Origin: Bedellia somnulentella
Lineage: Eukaryota > Arthropoda > Insecta > Lepidoptera > Bedelliidae
Reading direction: 5' to 3'
NCBI GenBank assembly: GCA_963576735.1
Contig: OY755190.1
Coordinates: forward strand, 6,131,695 to 6,195,694
Length of the DNA: 64,000 nucleotides
The stretch's first letter is position 1. Every line of letters begins with the position of its first letter. Under the pieces are notes generated by a model, which saw only the letters and a list, made by a program, of their open reading frames with translations, was not told where the DNA came from and made no database searches. Shown here piece by piece: positions 1-11,800 of this stretch. Made by a program: the position numbers and the translations under genes.

Positions 1-176
1 CCAGAGCTAAGGAATTATAAATTCCTCAGCCACTTTTGGAAGTTGAGTGGGGAAAAGATGGTAAAAGTAAAGGTTTTTGGTGATGGCCAATAAAAAGCCC
101 CAATACCCTTAGACGCCTCTTACGACACCCGTGGGTAGAAAGGGGTAGCGACATTCTAAGCCGGCACTACACGGCT
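1..176 (-). repeat. Family A retroposon, cut by window edge
   Basis: Opposite-strand family A copy from the ccagagctaagg segment to the cactacacggc head. See the copy at 58277..58521 for the family description. Confidence 0.8.
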
Positions 177-257
177 ATAATTAGAATATTTGTAATAGTT
201 AATAGGTGATACAATATGTTATTGATTGATTGTAGCAAAGTCGTGTTTCTTTTGCAG

Positions 258-362
258 ATTTCACACGAAAGAGCGACCGTTTAAATGTGATGTCTGCTTG
301 AAAGCCTTCCCACAGAAGAGCCATCTTCTGAGACACATAAAAAAATTGAACTGCGCTAAATT
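258..362 (+). CDS. C2H2 zinc-finger protein, penultimate exon (partial gene)
   Basis: Internal exon of a gene that enters from the left edge. It follows a pyrimidine-rich tract ending in cag and ends at a consensus donor gtaagt (363). Read with the first base closing a codon, it encodes a C2H2 finger: TKERPFKCDVCLKAFPQKSH followed by LLRHIKKLNC. TKERPFKC is a typical inter-finger linker; the ligands would be the CxxC pair, the H of KSH and either H or the later C, so this is probably the last finger of an array. Such proteins usually bind DNA in the nucleus. The exon ends with two bases of a codon completed by the exon at 1537. The target and the rest of the protein cannot be seen. An isolated pseudogene is unlikely because both splice sites and the phase fit the next exon. 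Confidence 0.8.
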
Positions 363-535
363 GTAAGTTATGTGTTTTAGTAACTTACTTTTAAGGTAAT
401 TACTTGTGGAAAAACTAACTACGCTGAATTAAGCGTTATTAGTTTTTTTTTGTATTAGTATTATTCCCCAAAAATCACATCATGTTTTGAAATGTTCTAT
501 ACTTGATGAATATTTTTTCCAAGTTATTATCACTT

Positions 536-902
536 AGCGACATGATAGTCCAGTGGGTAGAACACCCGCCCGAAAACAGAAGGGCGTGAGTTCCAATCCT
601 GGGTCGGGCCTACACCAATTTGTCTTTTCTAAAGTCATATGTGTGGTTAATTTATCATGGTTGTTAACGGTGAGGGAAAACATCGTGAGGAAACCCACAT
701 GGCTGAGTTGTACTTAGTCATGTGACAGTGTATTCGTACAAAACGGCGATAGGCCTGCCCCCTATCACGTGAGTACACTGTCTAAGCAAAACGTGGGTAC
801 CTTCTCTGGACACTAGATGGCGCTGCTATGTGAGTTCAGAAGTATTGGTACCTCTGCCAACCCCTTCGGGGATAAACGGCGTGAACGTTTATGTTATGTT
901 AT
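536..902 (+). mobile_element. Family B tRNA-derived SINE, complete, with 13-bp target duplication
   Basis: Complete copy flanked by GTTATTATCACTT at 523..535 and 903..915. Its head is tRNA-like: TAGTCCAGTGGG (A box) and GAGTTCCAATCC (B box), with an arm of complementary cccgccc/gggcg. The body has conserved words (ACACCAATTTGTCTTTTCTA, CACGTGAGTACACTGTC) and the end is CGTGAACG followed by ATGTT repeats. A Pol III-type promoter and LINE-driven insertion are inferred from the boxes and the duplication. It lies in the zinc-finger intron. This is the reference copy for family B. Confidence 0.87.
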
Positions 903-1042
903 GTTATTATCACTTGGCTGCTTGGTTCCATACATATTTATGCTCTCGCTCGGCAATTAACATCAAAAAGCCAAATCCCCGGAATTCTCAATTACTTAGC
1001 TACTTTCGGAAATTACTTACATGGCTAAGTTGTACGTAATCG

Positions 1043-1165
1043 TGTGACGAAACGTGAGTGTTGACCACGTGACAATAATTTAACTTAATGTTCAGAAGTA
1101 AAATTACCTCTGCCACTACTTCAGGTATATACAGTGTGAACGATTCAGTCTTGAGTCCACTTTTG
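1043..1165 (+). repeat. Family B SINE, 3' fragment
   Basis: Diverged 3' part of family B: cacgtgacaa, gttcagaagt, acctctgcca then gtgaacg. No tRNA head. It lies in the zinc-finger intron. Confidence 0.55.
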
Positions 1166-1199
1166 AAATTTGACTTTGTGAACGAATGTAAGAGAGTAG

Positions 1200-1415
1200 A
1201 GAGTGGCGACCTCTAGATGGCGAACTCACTCGCATACTAGCAGCGTCATTAAAAATCGTACATCGCGGTATCGAAATGATTCTCTAGCTAAGCATAAATA
1301 CAAATTCAAAGTTGGTACACAGCAGGGTGTACTGGCCAGTATATCTTTGCTGTTCCCACATAGAGAGCAAGAGAAACGGCCCAACAGTATCTTAAAAACC
1401 CGCAGTTATAAATAA
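1200..1415 (+). repeat. Interspersed repeat of unknown class
   Basis: A segment with tacatcgcggtatcgaaatg and acacagcagggtgtactgg recurs at 24145..24240 and partly near 20110..20190. No coding potential, TIR or tail was recognised. Confidence 0.5.
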
Positions 1416-1536
1416 GTTATAACTATTCAAAGCCAATTGCTACCCCGCGCCGCTAAAATAACCCTACTTAAGTATAGTTTTGATACAAAATATCATTTAC
1501 CTTAATATTAATCAAGGTACTTTTCTTTTATTTCAG

Positions 1537-1618
1537 TGTTAAGAAAAAAGCAAAGGAAATGAAAGCGACAGCTGTGACGCCGACACCTAATGTAGTTATA
1601 TTCAATCAAGACTGCTAA
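1537..1618 (+). CDS. C2H2 zinc-finger protein, terminal exon with stop
   Basis: Last coding exon of the gene entering at 258. The acceptor is a T-rich tract ending in tttcag. The first base completes the codon left open at 362, then 26 codons follow to a TAA at 1616..1618: a lysine-rich start (VKKKAKEMKATAV) and a short tail ending VVIFNQDC. No domain is recognised in this tail. The AATAAA 12 bases after the stop supports this as the true 3' end. The intron between the two exons (363..1536) holds only repeats: a complete family B SINE, a 3' piece of another, and a third repeat seen again near 20.1 and 24.15 kb. Confidence 0.75.
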
Positions 1619-1629
1619 AATATTTACAA

Positions 1630-1635
1630 AATAAA
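1630..1635 (+). terminator. poly(A) signal of the zinc-finger gene
   Basis: AATAAA 12 bases after the stop codon at 1618. A TTTATT at 1694..1699 is AATAAA on the - strand, so it could serve the convergent FANCJ transcript, giving it a 3' UTR of about 630 nt. The two genes would then end tail to tail within about 60 bp. The zinc-finger assignment is firm; the FANCJ one is inference. Confidence 0.65.
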
Positions 1636-1969
1636 ACTATTGTTTAGTACTAAAAACGCTTTTATTTGTCAAAATCCTTATAAATTTACATGATTTATTT
1701 ATTGACTTATAAGTAAAATGTCTTAAGTCGTAAGGGCTTTGGCCCTGATTTAATGCTAACCCAGACGCCAAGCACTAACAGCAGAACTCTGTCATAATAA
1801 ATATATCAGAGCATGAAAAAATTATACATGGGGACGAACTAAGAAAATTACAAACTAATTAATTTCTACGAGAATACTACCCTTGATAATAGTTATTAAT
1901 TATTAACGTGCGTAAATACAATGCACATAAATACTTAGGAGTGTGAACTTTTTCACCCTACACATACAT

Positions 1970-2815
1970 ACATAAATCCCAAAAAGGGGTAGCCAGAGCT
2001 TCAGAGATAGAAACTTCTCAGCCACATTTAGAAATTGATAGGAGAGAAAATGGTTGGAATAAAGTATCTTTGGTGATGGGTCTCCGACCACATCGCCCAA
2101 AAACCACTTAATAATTTATATTTATGAGCGCAAACTTTTTCACCCTGCCGATCAAAAAAATATTTATATCAAGAGAGTACATATGCACATAATCATACAT
2201 TAAAGCAACTTAAGCGAATATTTACAAAATCTTATAAACACAAACATATAGGTACATGGAATGCCAGCTTCTGTCCACCAGTGGACATAAATTATTAGAG
2301 ACATGTAATAAAAAATAGTAATATCACTCTTCCCCGCTTTCTCGTAAAGTCATATTCTGCATGAAAGATTCCAAGCTGTTGGGGCTGTTCACGAGGCTTT
2401 CGAAAGTGTGGTGATTATTTCCCAGCTGTAACAAAGTAAATGTGTGATATAATAACAGATTGACAAATACATACATACATATACTCACGGCTATAAATCC
2501 CTTAAAGGGGTAGCCAGAGCTTCACAATCAGAAAATTCTTTAGCCACTGATGGAAGTTAAGTGGGGTAATGATTGTAAATAAATGTTTGTTGTTTTTGGT
2601 GATGGGTTTCCAACAGGATCGCCCAAAAATCACTAAAAAGCCCCGATACCCTTAGTCGCCTCTTACGAACACCCATGAGAATAAATGGGTCAGTGCTATT
2701 CTAAGCCGACACTTATTACATATCTTTTCCCCACTCAACTTCAAAAAGTGGCTGAGGAATTTCTAATTACTGAGCTCTGGCTAATTACCGCTGTTAGGGA
2801 TTTAAAGCCGTGAGT
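1970..2815. repeat. Cluster of family A pieces downstream of FANCJ stop
   Basis: Three pieces: about 1970..2105 (- strand), 2485..2722 (- strand, nearly complete) and 2718..2812 (+ strand, tail half). The last two are head to tail in opposite orientation. The FANCJ terminal exon (2324..2425) lies between the first and second. Confidence 0.7.
2324..2425 (-). CDS. BRIP1: FANCJ terminal exon with stop
   Basis: Acceptor ttgttacag, 33 codons to TGA at 2326..2324: [20 protein letters not shown] then [20 protein letters not shown] resembles the FANCJ segment just after the core. Vertebrate BRIP1 runs on for several hundred residues; here the frame closes at once. A further alternative 3' exon is not visible between this exon and the convergent gene. 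Confidence 0.85.
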   Translation of the reverse strand: MGNNHHTFESLVNSPNSLESFMQNMTLRESGEE

Positions 2816-5800
2816 ATAATTATGTCTGTATGTTCAGAGATTCGAACTCTGTAGTGCAAAATGTATTTTAGCGTAAGCTATGATGATATTAAGAGCTAAA
2901 AATATATGTATGTACTTACAAAGTTGCGCACCCACTTGGAGAGGTGTTGCGTGTAGTAGGGTTGTTTAAACCGACAGTCGATTAGTAGCACTGCGCCCCA
3001 ATCTTGTTTGTGTCGCACACATCTACCTACCGCCTGGTTCAGTGCCCTGCAATATAATAAAATTATATTAATTAGCCCACGGTGCATGAACAAAGGCACA
3101 AATAAATGCAAAAACCAATTAAAAAGTAGATTTAAAACATACATTCATATAAAAATAAAATTAATAAAAATAAAAAGATTTTATTTGTCTTTTTACACAT
3201 ACAACAAAAAATCTATATAATAATACAGTGAAAAGAAGTTAAAAAAGAAGAACTAATTAAATAACAATAAAAAAAAAGACAAAATAGTTACGAGCTCGGT
3301 CTAACCACTTAAAGCGGATACTCACGGCCATAAATCCTAAAAAGGTGTAGCCACAGTTTCAGAGCTGAAAACTCTTCAGCCCCATTGGAAGTTGATAGGG
3401 GACAAGATGGAAGAAATAAAGTAAAGTTGATGATAGGTTTCCAACCGCATCGCCCAAAAACTACTTAAAAAGCTCAATACCCTTAGTCGCCTCTTACGAC
3501 ACCCGTGGGTAGAAAGAGGTAGTGTCATTCTAAACCAGCACTACATGGCATTAAAAAATGATAAAAAGGTAGGCGTCCCAAGTGTGAAGATTAAAAGGAC
3601 ATGTATGTATTTATGTAGATTAAAAGTAGCGTGAATAACACTACCTTCTTCTACTTTATTTCCATGGTTGATCGTAAGGGGCGGCTAAGGGTATTAGGGA
3701 TTTGTAAGTGATTTTTGGGCGATGTGGTTGGAGACCCGTCACCAAATTCCATATATTTCACTATTGTTTTCCTACTCAATTTTCAAAAGCGGCTGTAGAA
3801 TTTCTTCTTCTGAAGCTTTGGTTATACCTTTTAGAGATTTATAGCCGTGCATATAAGTAAGTAAATGTTACAATACCTATAAGCCTGCACTCGCAACCAC
3901 TCCGCACTGGATAGTAATTGCTTGTGTTTCGCGTGTCTGTCGTTGTAGCTCATCTTCTCTTTGACCATGGGCTCGAATGTGTTCGGGTATGGGATACCCA
4001 CCTGGGTACAATAGGTACGGATGTCAGAACGATGGCATAAAGGTATGGATGATGGGTAAAAAGTAATCTCATATCAAACAATTCTTGTAAAAAGAAAGAA
4101 ATCTTGCAACGCAGGTCTTATATAACATAAACATATACTCATGCCATAAGTTCCCATTGGGTAGGCAGAGACTTTCGATCGCCACCTCGTATGATCCTGG
4201 CCAACATCTTTAGCTTCGTTTACATTCATCAATCTTCTCATACATGCTCTCTTATTCTTCATACTTCGGACGCCTGCCTTTTTGATCACATTCTCAATTT
4301 GGTTAAAGTGTGTTCTCCGTGGTCGTCCTTTACTAACATAACCTTTTACATTAGCTCTATAAATCCCTTTTGGCAATTTCATATCTGTCATCTATCTATC
4401 ATCCATCCTCTCTGTGTGTCCAAACCATCTAAATATTCATATTTTTTTCTATCTTTCTTACAACATCATCATTCACACCAAACTTTTCACGAATCACACT
4501 ATTTCTCATTCGATCACATAACATTTTTTTTTCTGAGGGACCTCATCAATAGGTGCATTCTGCATTTACTTTACTACATACATATACTCACGGCTATAAA
4601 TCTCTAGAAGGGGTAGCCAGAGCTAAGGAATTTGAAATTCCTCAGCCACTTTTGGAACTTACTTACTTACTTATACTCACGCCCATTGTTCCCATTGGGG
4701 TAGGCAGAGACTATCGATCGCCACTTTGTACGATCCTGACAAACCTCTCTAGCTTCGTTTACATCCATCAATCTTTTCATACATGCTCTTTTATTCTTCA
4801 TACTTCGGACGCCAGCCTTTTTGAGCACACTCTCAATTTGGTCCAAGTGTGTTCTCCGTGGTCGTCCTCTACTCACATTACCTTCCACGTTGGCTCTATA
4901 GATCTCTTTCACCAATTTACTGTCATTCATCCTCTCTATGTGCCCAAACCACCTTAACATTCCTTTCTCTATCTTGCACACTACGTCATCTTTCACACCT
5001 AAACGTTCACGAATTACACTATTTCTCACTCTGTCGCACAACCTTACATTACATATACTTCTGAGGGATCTCATTTCCACTGCATTCACTCTACTTTCAT
5101 GCCTCTTTTGCCATGCCCAACATTCACTACCATACATCAGCGTAGGAACCAGTACAGCATTGTGAACTGCCATTCGCGCCTTTTCAGACAGGAACTGGCT
5201 CGACATTAGACTGTTTATGGCTCCATTTACCGCATTTCCCTTTTTTACTCTCCTTTCAATATCTTCCTCGCATTTTCCGTCCCTTGTAAACAAACTTCCC
5301 AGATATACAAACTCTTTCACTTGTTCCACTTTCTTGCCACCTATTGTAATCTCACATTCTGTCATACTTTCCTCTCTCTGGAAAACCATTGTCTTGGTTT
5401 TGTCCACATTCACTCGCATGCTCTTTCTTTCAAAAGACTTACACGCAATATTCACCATCTCTTGCAACTCATTTACCGTTGATGCAAGTAATACTTGATC
5501 GTCAGCGTATAAGAGGCATTTAATGATGAATCCTTCCATTCTCAGACCATAATCACTTTCGCGTAGTTCTTTCAAACAGTCATCCATGAACAGATTGAAA
5601 AGCCACGGAGAAGCTACACAACCCTGACGTACACCCCTAGAGATTTCAAACCAGTCCGTGTTTTCTCCGTTTATTCTTACACATGCACTGGAACCCTCAT
5701 AGAGTGACTCCAATGCACGTATAAGTTGGCTCCCCAAACCGAACTTAGACAACACCTCCCACAAATTCTTTCTTACTACCCTATCATACGCCTTCTCCAG

Positions 5801-8800
5801 ATCAATGAAGGTGCAATACACTTTTTGGTTCTTTGCTAAGAATTTTTCTGTGATGCACCTTAAGGAGAAGATTTGATCCATACATCCCATTCCCTTTCTA
5901 AACCCTGCTTGCACATCCCAGATTTTCTCATCAGTTTCTTTCATCACTCTTTCAATCAATACCTTAGCATACAATTTACCGACAACACTAAGTAGGCTAA
6001 TACCACGGTAGTTTTTTGCTACCTGGCGTGACCCTTTCCCTTTATATAGGGGCACTATCACCGCTCTGCACCAATCATTTGGTACTTTGCCAAGTGCCCA
6101 ACACTTTCGAAAAAGGAAGAACAGCCAAGAAGCCACTAACCCTTTACCAGCCCTTAGCATTTCGATATTAACTCTATCATACCCTGCCGCTTTCCCTAAT
6201 TTCATACATTTCATCGCTTTTACAATTTCTTCCATACTTATCACACTTTCACACATATCACCCAACACTTCGTTACAATTAATATTAATATCAATTGCTG
6301 AAGTAGTGGGGTCATCCTCTTTTTCAAAGAGACCCTCGAAATAATCCTTCCATACCCTTTTTATTCTAATTCCATCAGTCATTAATTCACCTTTTTCATC
6401 CTTCATTACATTTGTACTGGTGTTTTGTGAAACTCCCCTTTCACGTCTGATATATTTCCAAAACAATTTTTGATTGTTTTGGAAATTATTGGAGAGTTTC
6501 TTTTCACTCCATTCTTTCAGATCTCGCTTTTTCTGCTCTATTTTATTCTTAACCATTCTCTTTATTCTCTTATATTCATCTTCAAATCTCTCAACTTCAT
6601 CATCATTTATACACACATTCATCCGTTTACTAGCTTTGATTGCTAGTAAATCGAGCCAAGCTTTCTTCTTTTCATTCACTGCATCTTTCACATTTTTATC
6701 CCACCAACTAGCTGATGGTCTAATTTTCCTTTTGCTCACTCCACAAACTTCCGTCGCACATTCAACTAACGTAGATTTAAGCACACTCCATACATCTTCA
6801 ATTTCCATTTCATCCGTCATTTCTACGCAACTCAGTCTTTCATCCAATTTCTTAACATATTCATCTCCTTTTTTTTTTTCATCTTCTACTAAATTTTCTA
6901 CTCTTATTCTCGAAGGTTCAGTAGTTGGCACTCTAGTCCTATGACGCCACCGTTTGAACAGACCCCTTACTCGTGACACGACGAGGAAATGGTCTGTTCC
7001 CACGTTGACACCTCTATAGACTCTAGTGTCAACCACTTTTGATTTCAGTCTTTCATCCACAATCACAAAATCTATCATACTTCTCTCGCTACCTCGTTGC
7101 CTTGTATACATGTGGATATCTTTGTGTTTAAACAATGTGTTAGTAACACAAAGATCCCTCTCCAAACATACTTCAATCAATTTTTCCCCATTTTCATTCA
7201 CTCTCTGATCCCCATATTTTCCTAATACTCGTTCACATCCGTTGCGTTTCACACCAACCCAACCATTAAAATCCCCTAACATAATTATCCTTTCATTCAA
7301 ATCACACCCATTCACTACATCACCTAATAAATTCCAAAACTCTTCCCTCTGAGTTAGTGATTTCGACATATCCGGCGCATAGACGCATATTATGCGTAAC
7401 CGGATCAAACCCACTTTCAACTTAACCCAGAGGAGCCTTGGACTCACACACTCATGCTCTGACATACATTGAACCATCCTTTCAGACATAAGAAGTCCCA
7501 CTCCTTGGCAAGCTCTGATATTAGGGTCGACCCCCGACCAGATGGCAGTAATTGATCCAAGTTGCGAGACCTCTTTTCCCTTACACTTCGTCTCATTTAC
7601 ACACAGCAAATCTAAATTCTTTTCTTTCATTACCAGGCATACTTCATCTAACTTTTCTTGCATTCCTCCGCAAACATTCATCGTACTAAAGCGGGTCTCT
7701 CCAGCCCACTTTTCGCCCAATGAGAATCTATGACGTGATAAGTGGCGAGCTTTATCGCCGTCTCCGTGTTGATTTTTATTTAAACACATGTGATTCCCAC
7801 GAGTAGCTAGGGAAGCATTCTGTCCACTTTGTCAGAGCCCCGCTTGACAAAGCAAGGTTATTTAGTGCCCGGAGTTCACCAGGCTCCGGGACGTTGGCAC
7901 GCTAGAGACCAGGCTCACCCCTGGCCACGCATCTATCAGCACGGCAGACCTTAGATTGGTGTAAGGGCGAAGATGATAGAAGCCCTGAAGTCCCTTAGTC
8001 GACTCTTACGAAACACCCACGGGAAGAGATGGGGTAGTGCTATTCTATGCCGGCACTACACAGCAACTTTTGGAAAAATACCTTAAAAGCCCCAATACCG
8101 TTAGTCGCCTCTTACGTACACCCACGGGAAGAGATGGGGTAGTGCTATTCTATGCCGGCACTACACAGCAACTTTTGGAAAAATACCTTAAAAGCCCCAA
8201 TACCGTTAGTCGCCTCTTACGTACACCCACCGGAAGAAATGGGGTAGTGCTATTCTAAGCCACTACTACACAGCAATGAAACTTCACTTTACTCTCATGC
8301 TTGTTCTGCCACACCCAACATTCGCTGCCATACATAAGCGTAGGAACAATAACAGCATCATGCACAGCCATTCTTATTATTCTATATTTCTTATACTCTA
8401 TGCTACTAAAAGTGCGTGCATGCATAATTTTTCCACGTCTATCCAAAATATCACAAAACATCACTAATATTAACAAAATAATTAATTTCTTACAGTAATA
8501 ACCGCCCTGGCCTGATGATCCTTGAAGTCCATCCCCTCAGACACCTTACCGCGGTACACGGCGAATAGTAAAGCGCCTTTGGGACTCACTGCGCTAGTGT
8601 AGTACTCCTGTAGGATAAGTTGGATTAAATTCTAGTTATGGACTAACTTGATATAATGAAAGAAAGTAAGAAACAAAATATTTATTCTACTAATCAATCA
8701 AGGAAAGAAAAATTTCGACACAAGCAGGACTCGAACCCGCGACATCCTGGTCTATGCCCCGGTCGCTCTGCCAACGGAACTATGGTGCCAAGTAACCACT

Positions 8801-11800
8801 GTTGCGAAATTTGGCTTTCCTTGTTTTTTAACACCTTACTGGTGTCAGCGTCCTCTACCTGAAAATTTTTACAATTCGGAGGATTTTCTTGATTGATTAG
8901 TAACATAATCCTCGCAAGAAGTTTCTTGCAAGTCTAAAATATTTATTCACTGCAAACAAAAATACAACACTTAACACACAAAAACAAATAAAAAGTACAC
9001 TAGTGGTATACAAGCATAACAAGATACAAAATAAAAAAGTCTAGCAACGAAAGGGTTGCTGACTCAGCGTATTGTTGTGAGTGTAACCTCATTACACTGA
9101 TTTTCAGTTAGCACCGAACAATAAAATGGCATACGGTCTCATTCATTATACATAAGACTAAAATAAAATAGTAATATAATTAACAAAATAAACAGGGCTA
9201 AAATCAATATAATAATAGGAATTTCCTCTGAAAAGGGTAGTGCTATTTAAAGCTAAGAACGAAGAAAAAGTTGGTTGTATTTTAAATAAACAAGAATCAG
9301 CCATAATTTATTGTGTAAATCCTCGGTCAGCGTTTTCAATAAAACTAATCCAAAACGGCTGGATAGATTAGTACAATATTGTGTGTTGTTTCAGTCGGGA
9401 TAAGACGTAACTATTTTTATAGATATAAGTGTTAATTTATTAAAACTCATATGACTGGAAAATGTTTGTGCTTCATCTATCGTTTTCCCCTTAAACTTTT
9501 AAACAGGACATGTTAATTCTGAATCTGTGGCAACCTCTGCCTAGATTATAAGTTAGATTAACCCTTGACTATCCAGAAAGCTTTTGTAACGTAGCTGACC
9601 AGTAGTGTCTAACAGACTCATCTTATAAATGTAAGGTAATGTAATGTTTTAAGAGAGAAAAGAAAGTTATTTTAATCGAGAAAGACATACTTATGACATA
9701 TACTCACGGTCATAAATTACAAAATGGGGTAGCCAGAGCCTTAGAACTAGAAACTCCTCAGCCTATTTGGAAGTTAATAGGGGACAAGATAGCAGAAATA
9801 AAGTGCAGTTGGTGATAGGTTGGAAACCTATCACCAACTACCGCAACGTCCTAAAACCACTCCAAAATCTTAGTCGCCGCTTATGACACCCATTGGTAGA
9901 AAGGGGTAGTGACATTCCAAGCCGGCACTACACGGCAAAAGTAAGTACAGCATAGTGTATAATGTATTTCAGTAATGTATTTTTACACTTATTTACATAC
10001 AGTCATTACAAATATATTGTTATTTTTATTTATTTCCTTTCGTACTACGTCTCCGTATATGTGGTGTTACCAACTCGGTTGCGATTTCACGTAAAAACAG
10101 TTTTTAAGGGTTTTTTTTACGTGAGTTCCAATCAGGATGTAAATTTTTCCATATAATTAGCAATGAAATGCCAACTAAATCTTTTTTTTTATATAGCCTA
10201 ATTTGTTTCCCACTGCTGGGCAAAGGCCTCACAATTTTGAGCCCACACATCTCTGTCCGGGGCTGTAAATCTATAATAAATAATCTCAACTAAATCTATA
10301 ATATTTTAAAAAAAACAATAGGCCACCTATGACCAATGTCTATTATTATGAAACCCAAATACATTATACACACATCGCGGGTTTTCTTGGGTTCAAAATT
10401 TGGAGGTATACACGTCTTGTTCTTTCTCATTGTTCCAACTATTGTTAGACCATTTTGTGCTAAAGATTTCGCAACATCAAGACTGGTAAAATAATTATCA
10501 AAAGTAATATTTCTGTTACTTCGGAAATATGGTTTAGGTATCTGGTTGACTACATTGTACGCTATATATACCGCCCTGTTTGGTCCTTCCTTTCCAAGAT
10601 ATGGTATACCAAATAATTGGTGACTAGTTTTGCTGTCACAGATACACAATATTTTTATACCATACTTATCAGGATTGCTGGGTAAGAACTGTTTGGATGA
10701 TACTTGTCCTTGAAGAGGTAAAAGCTGTTCGTCAATAGTGAGATATTCTCCAACCAAATAAAGCTTTTTGAGGTTTTGATTTACGTATTCCCATAATTCT
10801 CTAATAGGTGCAAGATTATCTTTTTCATCAAGATTGACTTTCCCAGGGACGTACTATTAGTATTCTTGCGTAGGGTATTATTGTAGCTCAGTATATTGGA
10901 TTGCCAAAAATAGGGTCCCAATTTTCTCTAAAATCCACACCCTCTGTTTATTGATGCATATAGTAAAAAAAAAGGATAGAAATGCTTGCATTTCAAATTT
11001 GTCTGATGATGATGATTCAAAATTGATGTTTTTGTAAAACTCTTAGCTCTTTAGTTTTCGCTACTGCCTACCCGACACCATTTGATTATTAGTAAACCTA
11101 AATAAAAACAATCTAACTCCACACTCGAATCAAACAAAATGTTATCGTGTCTGTTGGGCACTTGAGGATTGATGAAGTACTATTTTAGTTTATTCACAAA
11201 AAATAATCAATTATTCACGTTACAAATGTTTTCATTCCACAATTAGATTCGTAAAACATTGGTGATAAATTAGATAAAAGGCCAATTCATAAAAATTCAT
11301 ACTTTAGTTTTTATGAAAGCATAAACGCAAAATTGTGTCCGTAAGACACTTGTGGGTTGGTAAGGGTCAAAGCTACAAATTTTATTTAGTTAGTTGAAAA
11401 ATAACCGTTATACTAGTTCTTCAATGCAAATTGCGATTGAAATGAATTGAGCTGAGCGAGTTAGATAAACCTCAGTCTTCTTACTATCTGTGCAGTCGGT
11501 CTTAAGCTTTAATCCGCGCTCTAAATAAGAAACCATTAACTTTTTTCTATTGACTTCAATGGGAAAATAGTTTTTCGGTGATTATTCCTCAATGATAGGT
11601 TCTATCACGACATGCGACCCTACGACACTAAGCAATGTCCACTTGATCACTGTGCCAACTTTGGTCAAAATCGGTCGAGCCGTTACAGAGGAGTTCGATC
11701 ACAAAGAAGTAGCCAACCCGCGTATAAGAGTTAATTAATATTCGCGTAAAGTAAAAGTCACACAAACCAACCTCCATAACATCACTGTGGTCCCTCACGT

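Noticed and set aside
541..620. tRNA-like sequence with A and B boxes
   Set aside because: It is the head of a SINE with a target duplication and many copies; no acceptor stem closes it.
4191..7733. Long + strand open frames rich in S, T, F and L
   Set aside because: Antisense shadows of the RTE reverse transcriptase ORF on the - strand.
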